Positions 9,182 to 16,486 of a stretch of 40,279 bases of DNA are shown here, piece after piece; the first letter of the stretch is position 1, and each line of letters begins with the position of its first letter. The stretch covers positions 1 through 40,279 of IMG/VR virus record IMGVR_UViG_3300046323_000134; one strand, given 5' to 3'. Both the position numbers and the translations under genes were made by a program. A model generated the notes under the pieces. The model was not told the DNA's origin, did not search any database, and saw only the letters and a program-made list of their open reading frames with translations. This DNA comes from a virus.

Positions 9182-11999
9182 TGGCGGGCAGTATCTCATC
9201 CATGCGCAAGAACTCAGAATTGGCGGCGTTGAACATGAGCGCACGTACAGGGGGAGCCACGACTTTCATGCCTTTGGACATGCGCTTGTTGACGGTCTCA
9301 AGGTAAATCTTGTGTTCGCCCAACTGTTTGAGCATGTTGCGGTAGTTGATCTGCTGTTTGACGCAGAAGTCTTTGAACTGCTTTGCCGCCACGTACAGGC
9401 ATTTAGTATCTGGCTCGTAGCGTATCAGCAGCTCTCCACGGGGTTCCAGTAATGGAAGTGCCCCCAGATTGCTCCTTGCGTCTACCTCGCCGTTGACCAC
9501 CAGCGCGTTGTTGATGTGGGCGTTGATGAACTCACCCAAGGAAGTGGCAGGGGAATCCTGTGCAGGTTTGATCTCGTGGCGCATCTCAGCCAACATCTGC
9601 TTGAGCCATGCGTAGACCCGCTTCATATCAAAGTCGTGCAGACCAAGGCTGTGGGCAATGATGCCTCCGGCGATGTTGCAAGCGGCGGTCGCGGACCAAT
9701 AGCGTTCGCGTGAAGTGAACTGGATTTCTTTGTCGAGGCGGGCCTGAATCTTAAGCACCAGCGCCTTGGCTTCTTCCAAGTTGTTCACCAGCCATGACAG
9801 GTAGATTTCCCCAGCGTGGCCGTAGTTGGCGTTCAGTTGGTGGTCAAACATCTCCTTGCCCCGAGATACGCCAATCACGTCGTTGGGCTCAATCTTGTAC
9901 TCCAGCAAACGGACGGACTCACCATCGGGGGATTTCTTTGCGGAGGCAAGTTTCTCGTGGAAGCTGGCGTTGGCCGAGCACAGGGTCATGTTCTGCCAAG
10001 ATGTGTTGTTAACTCGTAAAGCGTTGGACTGGCTCTTGACTCGGTTCTTGCCCCGGCCTTGGCTGATGCTGTACGCCATGTCAGAGAACTCATCGCCTGA
10101 CATGTTGGTGATCTCATCCATCGTATTGGGCAGGTTGTTCATCACGCCAAGCTGTTGCATCTTTGCGTTGAACGTGTCCTTCTCAATCGCCATCAGTTCT
10201 TCGGGCATCCCATAGACGCTGTTGCACATACGCAAGATGGTGGACTTTCCTGAGCCCGCGTATTCATAAATCACGTTGATGATTGCGCCCTTCAAGCCGG
10301 TGAACTTCATGAGCGGCGAGCCAAAAGCTGTCAGTGCGCCAAATGCGTGGGGCTCCATGCCCTCCAACCCATACAGATTGAACACCTCTTTCCATGCCTG
10401 CATGTCACCCTTGGGGTGAATCTTCTCGGCGAACGCCTCGGTGGTAGATGACGGTGGGCTGTAAAACGTGCCGTCCTTGGTGATCTCTTTGTCACCCATG
10501 ATAAATTTGCTGTCTCCCTCGACCCATCCAAATTGTGTTCTCATTGTTTCTGCCTTCTTTGTGTACTGCAAGTTCTTAACTGATGTGATGACGTAGGTGG
10601 CAAGGTTCTCGTACTGTTTGTGGTGTGCCATCACGCCCTGTTGCGCAAGCTGTTTGCGTAGCTCGTCTTTTGCGGAGATTGCCGCAGTGGTGATTGAAAA
10701 TTCTTTTACGCCGTCGTGGGGCAGGTGCAGCCTGAACAGCGCAATCTCGCCCAACTCTTTGTCTCTCATGCGCTTGACCACGTACAGGTCATGCTCATAG
10801 ACCATCTTGGGTTCTTCTTCGGTGTCCTCTGGTGGGCGCACATAGATGCCGCCTTTCTTGCCACGGAAGAATGGGAATGGGTACTCAGGAATCTGATACT
10901 TGGTTTCGCCAACTTCGGTCTCTACAACAACCTCGTTGTCTTCATCGTCGGCTTCTTGAATCTCTGTGCCGAGCACAATAGGTGAAGTGATCTTGCCTTT
11001 GTGTGGGCATCCATCGCAACCACCGGGGTTACGCTCTTCAAATGTCGTGCAGTGGTGCGGGCCACCGCGCTTGCGGATATTCCTGAGTTTGTTGTCCACC
11101 TCATCGGGGTCGTACTCGGGGTGCTGGTCTGACAGCTTGTGCGCCGCTCTGTCTCCATCTACGCAGAAAGCAGGAATCGACAGGGCTGATACCCACAGCG
11201 GCTCATCTACTTCGGTTTGGTTCTGGAACACGTAGTTCAGTTGGGCGCAGCCGTTATCGCCCTTCATCATGATGGTCTTGAACTTCTTGACCTTGTTGCC
11301 CATCAATGCTTCCATCATGGGGCTCATGGCAGATGGCACGAAGTCGGGCTTGTCTTCCTCGACCTTTGGCTCGGGTGCGCCAAGCAATGCTCTCCACTGC
11401 TCATACGTCAGCGGGGTGGTGTGTTCGTTCCAAACCTCAACAGGCTTTGGCTCGTCGGCTTTGAAATTGAATGTGCCCAGTGGACGCAGTACACGCGATG
11501 CTTCAAACACCTTCTCGTCAACGATCAGGTTCTGTTCTTTGCACAGTTGCTTCAACCGCTTGGCAAGAGGCTCCCACTGATTGCGGGTCAGCGTCTCTTC
11601 AATCAGCCAGTACGCATGTATTCCGTTGCCGGAGTTGATTAGGATGGGCTTTGGTAGGCCGACTGCTTTGCAAAACTTTTGGAACTCGGCCAGCCCTGTT
11701 TGCTGGTCGATGTAGCCTTCGATCTTCCCCTTGGAATTCGGTACGCCCTTGGTGGGGCCGCAGTCTATGTCCATCCACAGTGCGCGGACAGATACTACGT
11801 TCTCGTGAGTCCTGTCATTCAGGGGGCCAAACTTGGCGCACCCAAAGAACGCATTGACTTTCTGAGATACAAAATTCTGAATGAGTGTCTCGGCTTCTTC
11901 CCTTGTGTCTGCGAATCGTTGATCTACGTACTTCCCAATCCCGATAATGCAGTACCGCCCATCCGTAGGCAGTACGGTATCGAGTAGGTCGAATGACAT
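9150..11999 (-). CDS. DNA primase-helicase (AEP-like primase plus DUF927-type ATPase)
   Basis: 949 aa. The N-terminal part looks like an archaeo-eukaryotic primase: ALWMDIDCG at about 74-81 supplies the acidic metal-binding pair, SGNGIHAYW at about 123-131 the conserved Gly/His motif, and RVLRPLGTFNFK a later basic motif. A Cys/His cluster near 310-335 (HHCTTFEERNPGGCDGCPHKG) probably binds zinc. The C-terminal half is a P-loop ATPase with Walker A YEYAGSGKST near 580 and an acidic NTMDEIT Walker B-like motif, resembling DUF927 helicase modules. It would unwind DNA and lay primers for the phage polymerase encoded upstream in the same block. Its start follows the HTH gene stop by two bases. 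Confidence 0.85.
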   Translation of the reverse strand: MSFDLLDTVLPTDGRYCIIGIGKYVDQRFADTREEAETLIQNFVSQKVNAFFGCAKFGPLNDRTHENVVSVRALWMDIDCGPTKGVPNSKGKIEGYIDQQTGLAEFQKFCKAVGLPKPILINSGNGIHAYWLIEETLTRNQWEPLAKRLKQLCKEQNLIVDEKVFEASRVLRPLGTFNFKADEPKPVEVWNEHTTPLTYEQWRALLGAPEPKVEEDKPDFVPSAMSPMMEALMGNKVKKFKTIMMKGDNGCAQLNYVFQNQTEVDEPLWVSALSIPAFCVDGDRAAHKLSDQHPEYDPDEVDNKLRNIRKRGGPHHCTTFEERNPGGCDGCPHKGKITSPIVLGTEIQEADDEDNEVVVETEVGETKYQIPEYPFPFFRGKKGGIYVRPPEDTEEEPKMVYEHDLYVVKRMRDKELGEIALFRLHLPHDGVKEFSITTAAISAKDELRKQLAQQGVMAHHKQYENLATYVITSVKNLQYTKKAETMRTQFGWVEGDSKFIMGDKEITKDGTFYSPPSSTTEAFAEKIHPKGDMQAWKEVFNLYGLEGMEPHAFGALTAFGSPLMKFTGLKGAIINVIYEYAGSGKSTILRMCNSVYGMPEELMAIEKDTFNAKMQQLGVMNNLPNTMDEITNMSGDEFSDMAYSISQGRGKNRVKSQSNALRVNNTSWQNMTLCSANASFHEKLASAKKSPDGESVRLLEYKIEPNDVIGVSRGKEMFDHQLNANYGHAGEIYLSWLVNNLEEAKALVLKIQARLDKEIQFTSRERYWSATAACNIAGGIIAHSLGLHDFDMKRVYAWLKQMLAEMRHEIKPAQDSPATSLGEFINAHINNALVVNGEVDARSNLGALPLLEPRGELLIRYEPDTKCLYVAAKQFKDFCVKQQINYRNMLKQLGEHKIYLETVNKRMSKGMKVVAPPVRALMFNAANSEFLRMDEILPANEDRDSNVPA

Positions 12000-12001
12000 T
12001 T

Positions 12002-12247
12002 TTACCCCAGTTTGCGCTTTTTGTGACGTGCGATGAATCGTTCAATGAGTTCGTTGTGGCTTCGGTTTGGCGTGACCTGCCCCCAAAACCAGTTGTAGAC
12101 CGTTGCTCGGCTTACTTTGAATACCCCTGCCACCTCAGTGACAGGGATACCACGTTCGATACATAAACGACCCAAGGCTACGCCAAGAGATGTGGCATCA
12201 GCGCGTTTATTCGCCTCAACCAAACTTTGGCTGTAACCGTAGCTCAT
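12002..12247 (-). CDS. Small helix-turn-helix DNA-binding protein (XRE-like)
   Basis: 81 aa. Residues 20-60 form a classic HTH: GVALGRLCIERGIPVTEVAGVFKVSRATVYNWFWGQVTP, in which the VTEVAGVFKVS and RATVYNWFWG helices match Cro/cI-type folds. The tail is basic (RHKKRKLG). It sits between the SSB-like and primase-helicase genes, so it could be a regulator or a replication accessory protein. It is one candidate for recognising the repeated palindrome described below, though its site is unknown. Confidence 0.75.
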   Translation of the reverse strand: MSYGYSQSLVEANKRADATSLGVALGRLCIERGIPVTEVAGVFKVSRATVYNWFWGQVTPNRSHNELIERFIARHKKRKLG

Positions 12248-12249
12248 GT

Positions 12250-13158
12250 TCAGTCCTCGTCAGTCCATGCGGCCACGACTGAGCCCAAGTCCTTCTTACC
12301 AGCGGGTGCTGGCTCGGCGGCTTTCTTAGACTCGCGCTTCTTGGGTTCCTCCACTGCGTCAGCGGCAGGTGCGGCGGCTTTGGGCGTTTCAGCTTTTGGG
12401 GCTTCCAGCTTAGGCGCACGACCTGATACATCGGCTTGGTACGGTGTCATCACAACCATCTTCTGCACTTCGGGAAGAACAGCAGCTTTGTTGGTGATCT
12501 CGTACTCGCCCTTGTTGATGAAACGCACAGGGGTGAACAGGATGGATTGGTTGTCATTGTCCTCGTTGAAGCTCAACTGGGTAACAACGTAGTCCAAGCT
12601 CTTGCCGTTGTTGGACAAGTACTTGGTGTAGCTCTCAAACGGATGGGTGTTGTCACCAACGCTATCGCCGAACAGTGACTTAGAAGCCAAGTTCAGTTGG
12701 TAGACCTCACCTTGCAGAGAAGTACCGAAGTCCTCTTCCAGCACCATAGCGATACGGCGGCTGTAACGGCAAGCCTTTGAGTTGCCCATGCCTGAACCTT
12801 TGATGTTCTGTGCGCATGTGTCGCAACGGTCGGATTGCTTGTTGGCTGACCCCGCATCAGGCGAAGCGCCGTCATTGGAGAAGCAGTCAGGTGCAGTTGG
12901 CTCGGCATCAGGGCTCCACTGTTTAGCGTAGAAGATGCGACCGACTTTGGGAGAGGCGTTCACAATGACAACATTCAAGTTGCCTTTGACCTTGCCCATC
13001 TCTTCACCGCCCACGACCTTACGGAAGATTCCGTTTTTGGGGACGATTCGTTTTACGCCAGTCTTGCCAGCGAGTTGCTTTGTAAGATCACTGACCCCAG
13101 CGGTTTGCAGGAAGTCGGGGAGGTCTTGGTTCAACAATGTGATGTTGCTCATTTTCAT
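12250..13158 (-). CDS. Probable single-stranded DNA-binding protein with zinc-binding insert
   Basis: 302 aa. A beta-rich core (KGNLNVVIVNASPKVGRIFYAKQW, GEVYQLNLASKSLFG, YVVTQLSFNEDNDNQSILFTPVRFI) contains four cysteines spaced C-x(18)-C-x2-C-x9-C within PTAPDCFSND...DRCDTCAQN...SKACRYSRR, fit to hold zinc. The C-terminal 70 residues are Ala/Pro/Lys-rich and flexible, ending in the acidic, aromatic AAWTDED. That acidic tip is typical of bacterial SSB and T7 gp2.5-like proteins, which dock replication partners. The function is inferred from the tail and from neighbours (primase-helicase, helicase, polymerase). It starts in an ATGA overlap with the next gene upstream; Met3 is an alternative start. 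Confidence 0.6.
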   Translation of the reverse strand: MKMSNITLLNQDLPDFLQTAGVSDLTKQLAGKTGVKRIVPKNGIFRKVVGGEEMGKVKGNLNVVIVNASPKVGRIFYAKQWSPDAEPTAPDCFSNDGASPDAGSANKQSDRCDTCAQNIKGSGMGNSKACRYSRRIAMVLEEDFGTSLQGEVYQLNLASKSLFGDSVGDNTHPFESYTKYLSNNGKSLDYVVTQLSFNEDNDNQSILFTPVRFINKGEYEITNKAAVLPEVQKMVVMTPYQADVSGRAPKLEAPKAETPKAAAPAADAVEEPKKRESKKAAEPAPAGKKDLGSVVAAWTDED

Positions 13159-13583
13159 TTTTCCTTAGAACGTCTAACTACCACGGTGTATTGATTTTCG
13201 ACATTCAAGCCTCTCGGCAGAACGTCTGGATTCTCAGCAAGAAAGTCCTTCATGTTTGTTTGATGAAGTCGTTTCTCTAACAGGCCAAATGCACCGTGCT
13301 CCTTAATGAAGTCGTACATCGAATCCCAATCATTCGTCCAGTACCGTGACTTAACCGAACGGATGATCGTGCCGTGTTTTGTGCGGATGCTGTCAATGCC
13401 CTGCTCTTTACAGGTGTCCAGCATCTGTGTCTCAAGTACGCCCATCTGCTCATCGAGATCAGCGACTTTTGATTTGTAGGTTTGAGTGAGATCGTCCTTG
13501 GCATCACGAATCTTGATGTAGATCGCGGCAAGTTGATCGAGTGGAATAGCGGGATGTTCTCCCTGAACTTCATCGTCCATCAT
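13155..13583 (-). CDS. Conserved phage protein, coiled-coil N-terminus, unknown function
   Basis: 142 aa, preceded by a strong ribosome-binding site (AAGGAGCTAACG then ATG). Residues 12-55 form an amphipathic helix (DQLAAIYIKIRDAKDDLTQTYKSKVADLDEQMGVLE), followed by DSIRTKHGTIIRSVKSRYWTNDWDSMYDFIKEHGAFGLLEKRLHQTNMKDFLAENPD. I recognise this arrangement from many phage replication blocks but know no biochemical role. It is the first gene after the promoter at 13610-13637 and is ATGA-coupled to the SSB-like gene, which suggests a job in DNA replication or recombination. Confidence 0.75.
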   Translation of the reverse strand: MMDDEVQGEHPAIPLDQLAAIYIKIRDAKDDLTQTYKSKVADLDEQMGVLETQMLDTCKEQGIDSIRTKHGTIIRSVKSRYWTNDWDSMYDFIKEHGAFGLLEKRLHQTNMKDFLAENPDVLPRGLNVENQYTVVVRRSKEK

Positions 13584-13609
13584 CGTTAGCTCCTTGTGGT
13601 TTTTGAATT

Positions 13610-13637
13610 AGTCTATCACAGAATTGTACATTGTCAA
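13610..13637 (-). promoter_or_regulatory. Sigma70-like promoter of the primase/SSB operon
   Basis: On the minus strand, TTGACA (13637-13632) is followed after 16 bases by TAGACT (13615-13610). It overlaps the stop codon of the upstream helicase gene and lies about 30 bases before the start at 13583. It shares the TTGACAATGT start and 16-base spacing with the promoter at 20688-20715. Confidence 0.7.
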
Positions 13638-15022
13638 GTGGTCTCGGAAGAAATTTCTTGACGGTACAAATCAATCACTTTGTTGTGGTTGGTGATGTTG
13701 CCTTGCAACATTCCATACATCTTGGCCTCTACTGGGCTACCTGTGATATGCACGATGGTCATTGGGTTGACTTGACCGGGGCGGTCAATTCGTGCGTTGG
13801 CTTGCAAGTATGTTTCTACGCTGGTACAAGGAGCGTACCAAATAATTGTGTCGGCGGCGGTTAGGGTAAGTCCGTGGGAGGCCGCTTGCGGTTGGATGAT
13901 GAGAACTTTGGGATGCGGTTGCTCTTGGAAGTCCTTGACAATCTCTGACCTGCGGTTGACAGGCACTGAGCCATTGATGACTTCGCAAAGAATGCCAGCC
14001 TTCTCTAAATGCTTTTGGAGTAGCTCAATCGTATGCGTGAACGGAACGAACACCAGCACCTTTTGGCTTGACTCGTCGATGACTTCCTGCACCACGTTGA
14101 GCCGACTGGATACATCGAACTCCAGTACCTCTCCGGTGTCTGTGTATACGGCACCACCTGCAATCTGCAACAGCTTGTTGATCTGCACAGCGGCGTTGAC
14201 CGCCGATATTTCTTCGCCGTCGGCCTCGATCAGCATTTGCTTCTTGAGCACGTTGTAGTACTTGATCTGCTGGGGGGTCATCGGCGCATCACGACTGACA
14301 AACGTCAGGGGCGGCAGGTCAAGGCACTGCTTCTTCTCAAACCGAATGGCGGGTTGCAATGCGGTGTGTACGATGTTCTGTGCGTTGGACTTGGGCAGCC
14401 AACGGTACATGCTGACCTTGGTCATGACTTGATCTCGGAACTGCCCATAGAACAGGGGCACATTCTTGGGGTTGACCAGCTTTGCCAATCCGTAAGCATC
14501 CGTAGGCGCTTGAGCCGCCGGTGTACCGGTGAGCATCCACAAGCCTTTGATCTGTTTGGTCAGGTCACGCAAGTCTTTCCAGCGTTCGGTCTGCGCGTTC
14601 TTGTAAGCCGAGGCTTCGTCCACCACGATTAGGTCAAAGCCGCCAGCCAAGATTTCTTTCTTGACGATACCCACGCCATCAAAGTTGATGACGACAAACT
14701 CTGAACCGGCGTTGATGATCTCTTTGCGTTTCTTCGCCGCGCCATGCGCAACGGATACTGTGCGATGGATTGCAAACTTGAACAAGTCCTGTTGCCATGC
14801 CGACTTCATGATCGACAACGGACAAATCACTAACACTCGTTTGACGAGCCCGACTTCCATGAGGTAGTCAACTGCCCAAATCACTGATGCTGTTTTGCCT
14901 GTACCCTGCTCGTTGAAGCAAAATGCTTTGCGGTTGCTTACAAGGAAATCGGCGGTAATCTTCTGATGATCGAACGGCGTGAACCCGTGAGGACGAGGCC
15001 ACGAATACTCTGATAGATTCAT
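13634..15022 (-). CDS. SNF2/DEAD-like superfamily 2 DNA helicase
   Basis: 462 aa with the SF2 motifs in order: Walker A NEQGTGKTAS near residue 38-47, Ib-like VLVICPLSIMKSAW, the Walker B-type box LIVVDEAS near 135, motif III LTGTPAA, and in the second RecA lobe VLVFVPFTHTIELL, SHGLTLTAADTIIWY and QANARIDRPGQ (motif VI with the arginine finger). The short length and the RIDRPGQ box match phage SNF2-type helicases that remodel or anneal DNA in replication and recombination. It starts within an ATGA overlap with the HNH-like gene. Confidence 0.85.
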   Translation of the reverse strand: MNLSEYSWPRPHGFTPFDHQKITADFLVSNRKAFCFNEQGTGKTASVIWAVDYLMEVGLVKRVLVICPLSIMKSAWQQDLFKFAIHRTVSVAHGAAKKRKEIINAGSEFVVINFDGVGIVKKEILAGGFDLIVVDEASAYKNAQTERWKDLRDLTKQIKGLWMLTGTPAAQAPTDAYGLAKLVNPKNVPLFYGQFRDQVMTKVSMYRWLPKSNAQNIVHTALQPAIRFEKKQCLDLPPLTFVSRDAPMTPQQIKYYNVLKKQMLIEADGEEISAVNAAVQINKLLQIAGGAVYTDTGEVLEFDVSSRLNVVQEVIDESSQKVLVFVPFTHTIELLQKHLEKAGILCEVINGSVPVNRRSEIVKDFQEQPHPKVLIIQPQAASHGLTLTAADTIIWYAPCTSVETYLQANARIDRPGQVNPMTIVHITGSPVEAKMYGMLQGNITNHNKVIDLYRQEISSETT

Positions 15023-15333
15023 TTTTTCTTTCGTTCTTTGGTACTGACTTCTGATACTACTTTGTGATCTGAGCCGCGCTTGAATGAGCGGTTGGCCGAT
15101 GGTGATTGAAGCTTGACCCCATTCTTGTTGGAGCCACCTTTAGATAGAGCTTTGATGTGTGCAACATCTTTTCCTTCGCGCACGTCAGCGCGTCCATCTT
15201 TGTTTCGGTCGGCGCTTTTCTTGTCGATTGCTTCTCTTGCACGTTGGCGTTCGAGCCGTTCATCGGCTTCTCCTCTTGCTTTTTGTTGTTCATATTCTTT
15301 TTTGTAGGGTCGGGGTTTGTTCACGTACGGCAT
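15019..15333 (-). CDS. Small basic HNH-nuclease-like protein
   Basis: 104 aa, very basic, with a good ribosome-binding site (AGGAGGCATC then ATG). The C-terminal half reads DVAHIKALSKGGSNKNGVKLQSPSANRSFKRG: a histidine, a Gly-Gly turn, then asparagines spaced as in HNH nucleases (HIKxxSKGGSN...N...NRS). A classic second His is not obvious at the end, though DHK lies downstream. The N-terminal 50 residues are charged and probably helical. Likely a phage HNH-fold nuclease or a binding derivative acting with the neighbouring helicase and nuclease; catalytic competence is uncertain. Confidence 0.6.
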   Translation of the reverse strand: MPYVNKPRPYKKEYEQQKARGEADERLERQRAREAIDKKSADRNKDGRADVREGKDVAHIKALSKGGSNKNGVKLQSPSANRSFKRGSDHKVVSEVSTKERKKK

Positions 15334-15342
15334 GATGCCTCC

Positions 15343-15546
15343 TTAGTATTTCTGCATTTGGTTTCTTACAATGTCTTTGACCCTTTGTTCCATTTCAGGG
15401 CTAATCAGTACTGCGGTTTTAACTTGATTTTGTATTAGACCCCCATAAGTTTGCAGTTCTTTGTAGACCGTATCCACAATCAACTGCCGCACATCATCAT
15501 GCAACTTGATGTACGCCTCTGCCGCTTGTTTTTCTTCGTCTGTCAT
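15343..15546 (-). CDS. Small acidic-helical hypothetical protein
   Basis: 67 aa from the ATG at 15546, preceded by AGGAGCTAACG, the same initiation cassette used by four other genes here. The product (MTDEEKQAAEAYIKLHDDVRQLIVDTVYKELQTYGG...) looks all-helical. No function is recognised. It lies between the nuclease and HNH-like genes in the same operon. Confidence 0.65.
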   Translation of the reverse strand: MTDEEKQAAEAYIKLHDDVRQLIVDTVYKELQTYGGLIQNQVKTAVLISPEMEQRVKDIVRNQMQKY

Positions 15547-15548
15547 CG

Positions 15549-16211
15549 TTAGCTCCTGTTGTACTCGCACTGCTTGACTGCGCAGAACTTGCACAGTGGC
15601 CCACTGCTGGGATTCCACACCCCATTCTCCAATGCCGCCTCGATTCTTGCAACATCTTGGGCGGGTTTTTGTATGTACTTCGGCACCATCTCTCTGTGGT
15701 GCTCAGCTTTTACAAACTCTTTACTTACCGTGAAGATCAGAGCTGACTTCACCCTAACAATGTTAGGGAACTTGGCGAACAAACCCACCGCCACAAGGTC
15801 AAGTTGCTTGGTATCGGCGTACCGTGCGCTCTTGCTGGTCTTGTAGTCGGCAGAGTAGGCAAGACCCTTTTCCTCGTTGAGCACAACCAAGTCGGCGATG
15901 CCATGCCACCACACATCGGGGGCACTGAAATCGCAAGCCTCCAAGTCCTTGGTCAAGCCCAGCTTCACCTCGCACAGCTTGTCACCCTCCAGTTGGTTCA
16001 GCGCATCCAGTGTGCCCTGCATGTACTCGAACTGGGGCGGGATTGGCTTGCCGTCACGGATGTATTCCTCTGCTACGGTATGAGCAGTCTTGCCGTACAG
16101 CGTTGCCGTTGTGTCAGGCTCAACAACGTCCTTGGCTATCTTGGTGTGATAGTACTTCTTGGGGCACTGCTGAAATGTTTTCAGGCTACTGAACGACCAG
16201 ACGATACTCAT
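15549..16211 (-). CDS. PD-(D/E)XK nuclease (Cas4/RecB-like exonuclease)
   Basis: 220 aa from the ATG at 16211, chosen for its ribosome-binding site (AAAGGACTCAC) and an ATGA overlap with the upstream gene. It opens with WSFSSLKTFQQCPKKYYH, the typical RecB/Cas4 lead. It then has GKTAHTVAEEYI, the acidic GIADLVV and the core DYKTSK, where D and K complete the nuclease site. The C-terminus holds CKFCAVKQCEY; with the first Cys (QQCPKKY) this gives the four cysteines that bind an iron-sulfur cluster in Cas4/AddB-type enzymes. Expected to resect DNA ends during phage recombination or replication. One copy of the repeated palindrome (15755-15765) lies inside the gene and encodes Pro-Asn-Ile-Val. 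Confidence 0.8.
   Translation of the reverse strand: MSIVWSFSSLKTFQQCPKKYYHTKIAKDVVEPDTTATLYGKTAHTVAEEYIRDGKPIPPQFEYMQGTLDALNQLEGDKLCEVKLGLTKDLEACDFSAPDVWWHGIADLVVLNEEKGLAYSADYKTSKSARYADTKQLDLVAVGLFAKFPNIVRVKSALIFTVSKEFVKAEHHREMVPKYIQKPAQDVARIEAALENGVWNPSSGPLCKFCAVKQCEYNRS
15755..15765. repeat. TAACAWTGTTA palindrome, copy 1 (extended to 17 bp, CCCTAACA-A-TGTTAGGG)
   Basis: The most symmetric copy: 8-bp arms around a single central base. It lies inside the nuclease gene. The other core copies begin at 20761, 23547, 24706, 25868, 27351, 28585, 29297, 30046, 30894, 31721, 32290, 32714, 33264, 33667, 33848, 34405 and 34583. Confidence 0.9.
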
Positions 16212-16486
16212 GTGAGTCCTTTGACGGTTAGGATTGTTGTGATGCACTGAGCAAGCGTTTGGTCTTCGGGGACGATAAACAACTCAGCCGTCCAGTCAGG
16301 GCCGTGGGGATTGCGCTTGTACGTGGACATTTCCAAGATACGTCCATTTGATGCGGCAATCACACCAAGTCGAAACGCAGGTTGGGAAGGATTGTGGGAA
16401 TCTTCAATCGAAATAGGCCCCGTTGTAATTTCTTCTCTGTCTGCCGCCATCACCCATTGCAAAAATTTTTTAAGCATTCTTCTCAT
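16208..16486 (-). CDS. Hypothetical protein between polymerase and nuclease
   Basis: 92 aa from the ATG at 16486, which overlaps the polymerase stop codon as TAATG. It starts MRRMLKKFLQWVMAADREEITTGPIS; later strands FRLGVIAASNGRILEMSTYKRN and WTAELFIVPEDQ suggest a small beta domain. The end is ATGA-coupled to the nuclease. No family recognised. Confidence 0.65.
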   Translation of the reverse strand: MRRMLKKFLQWVMAADREEITTGPISIEDSHNPSQPAFRLGVIAASNGRILEMSTYKRNPHGPDWTAELFIVPEDQTLAQCITTILTVKGLT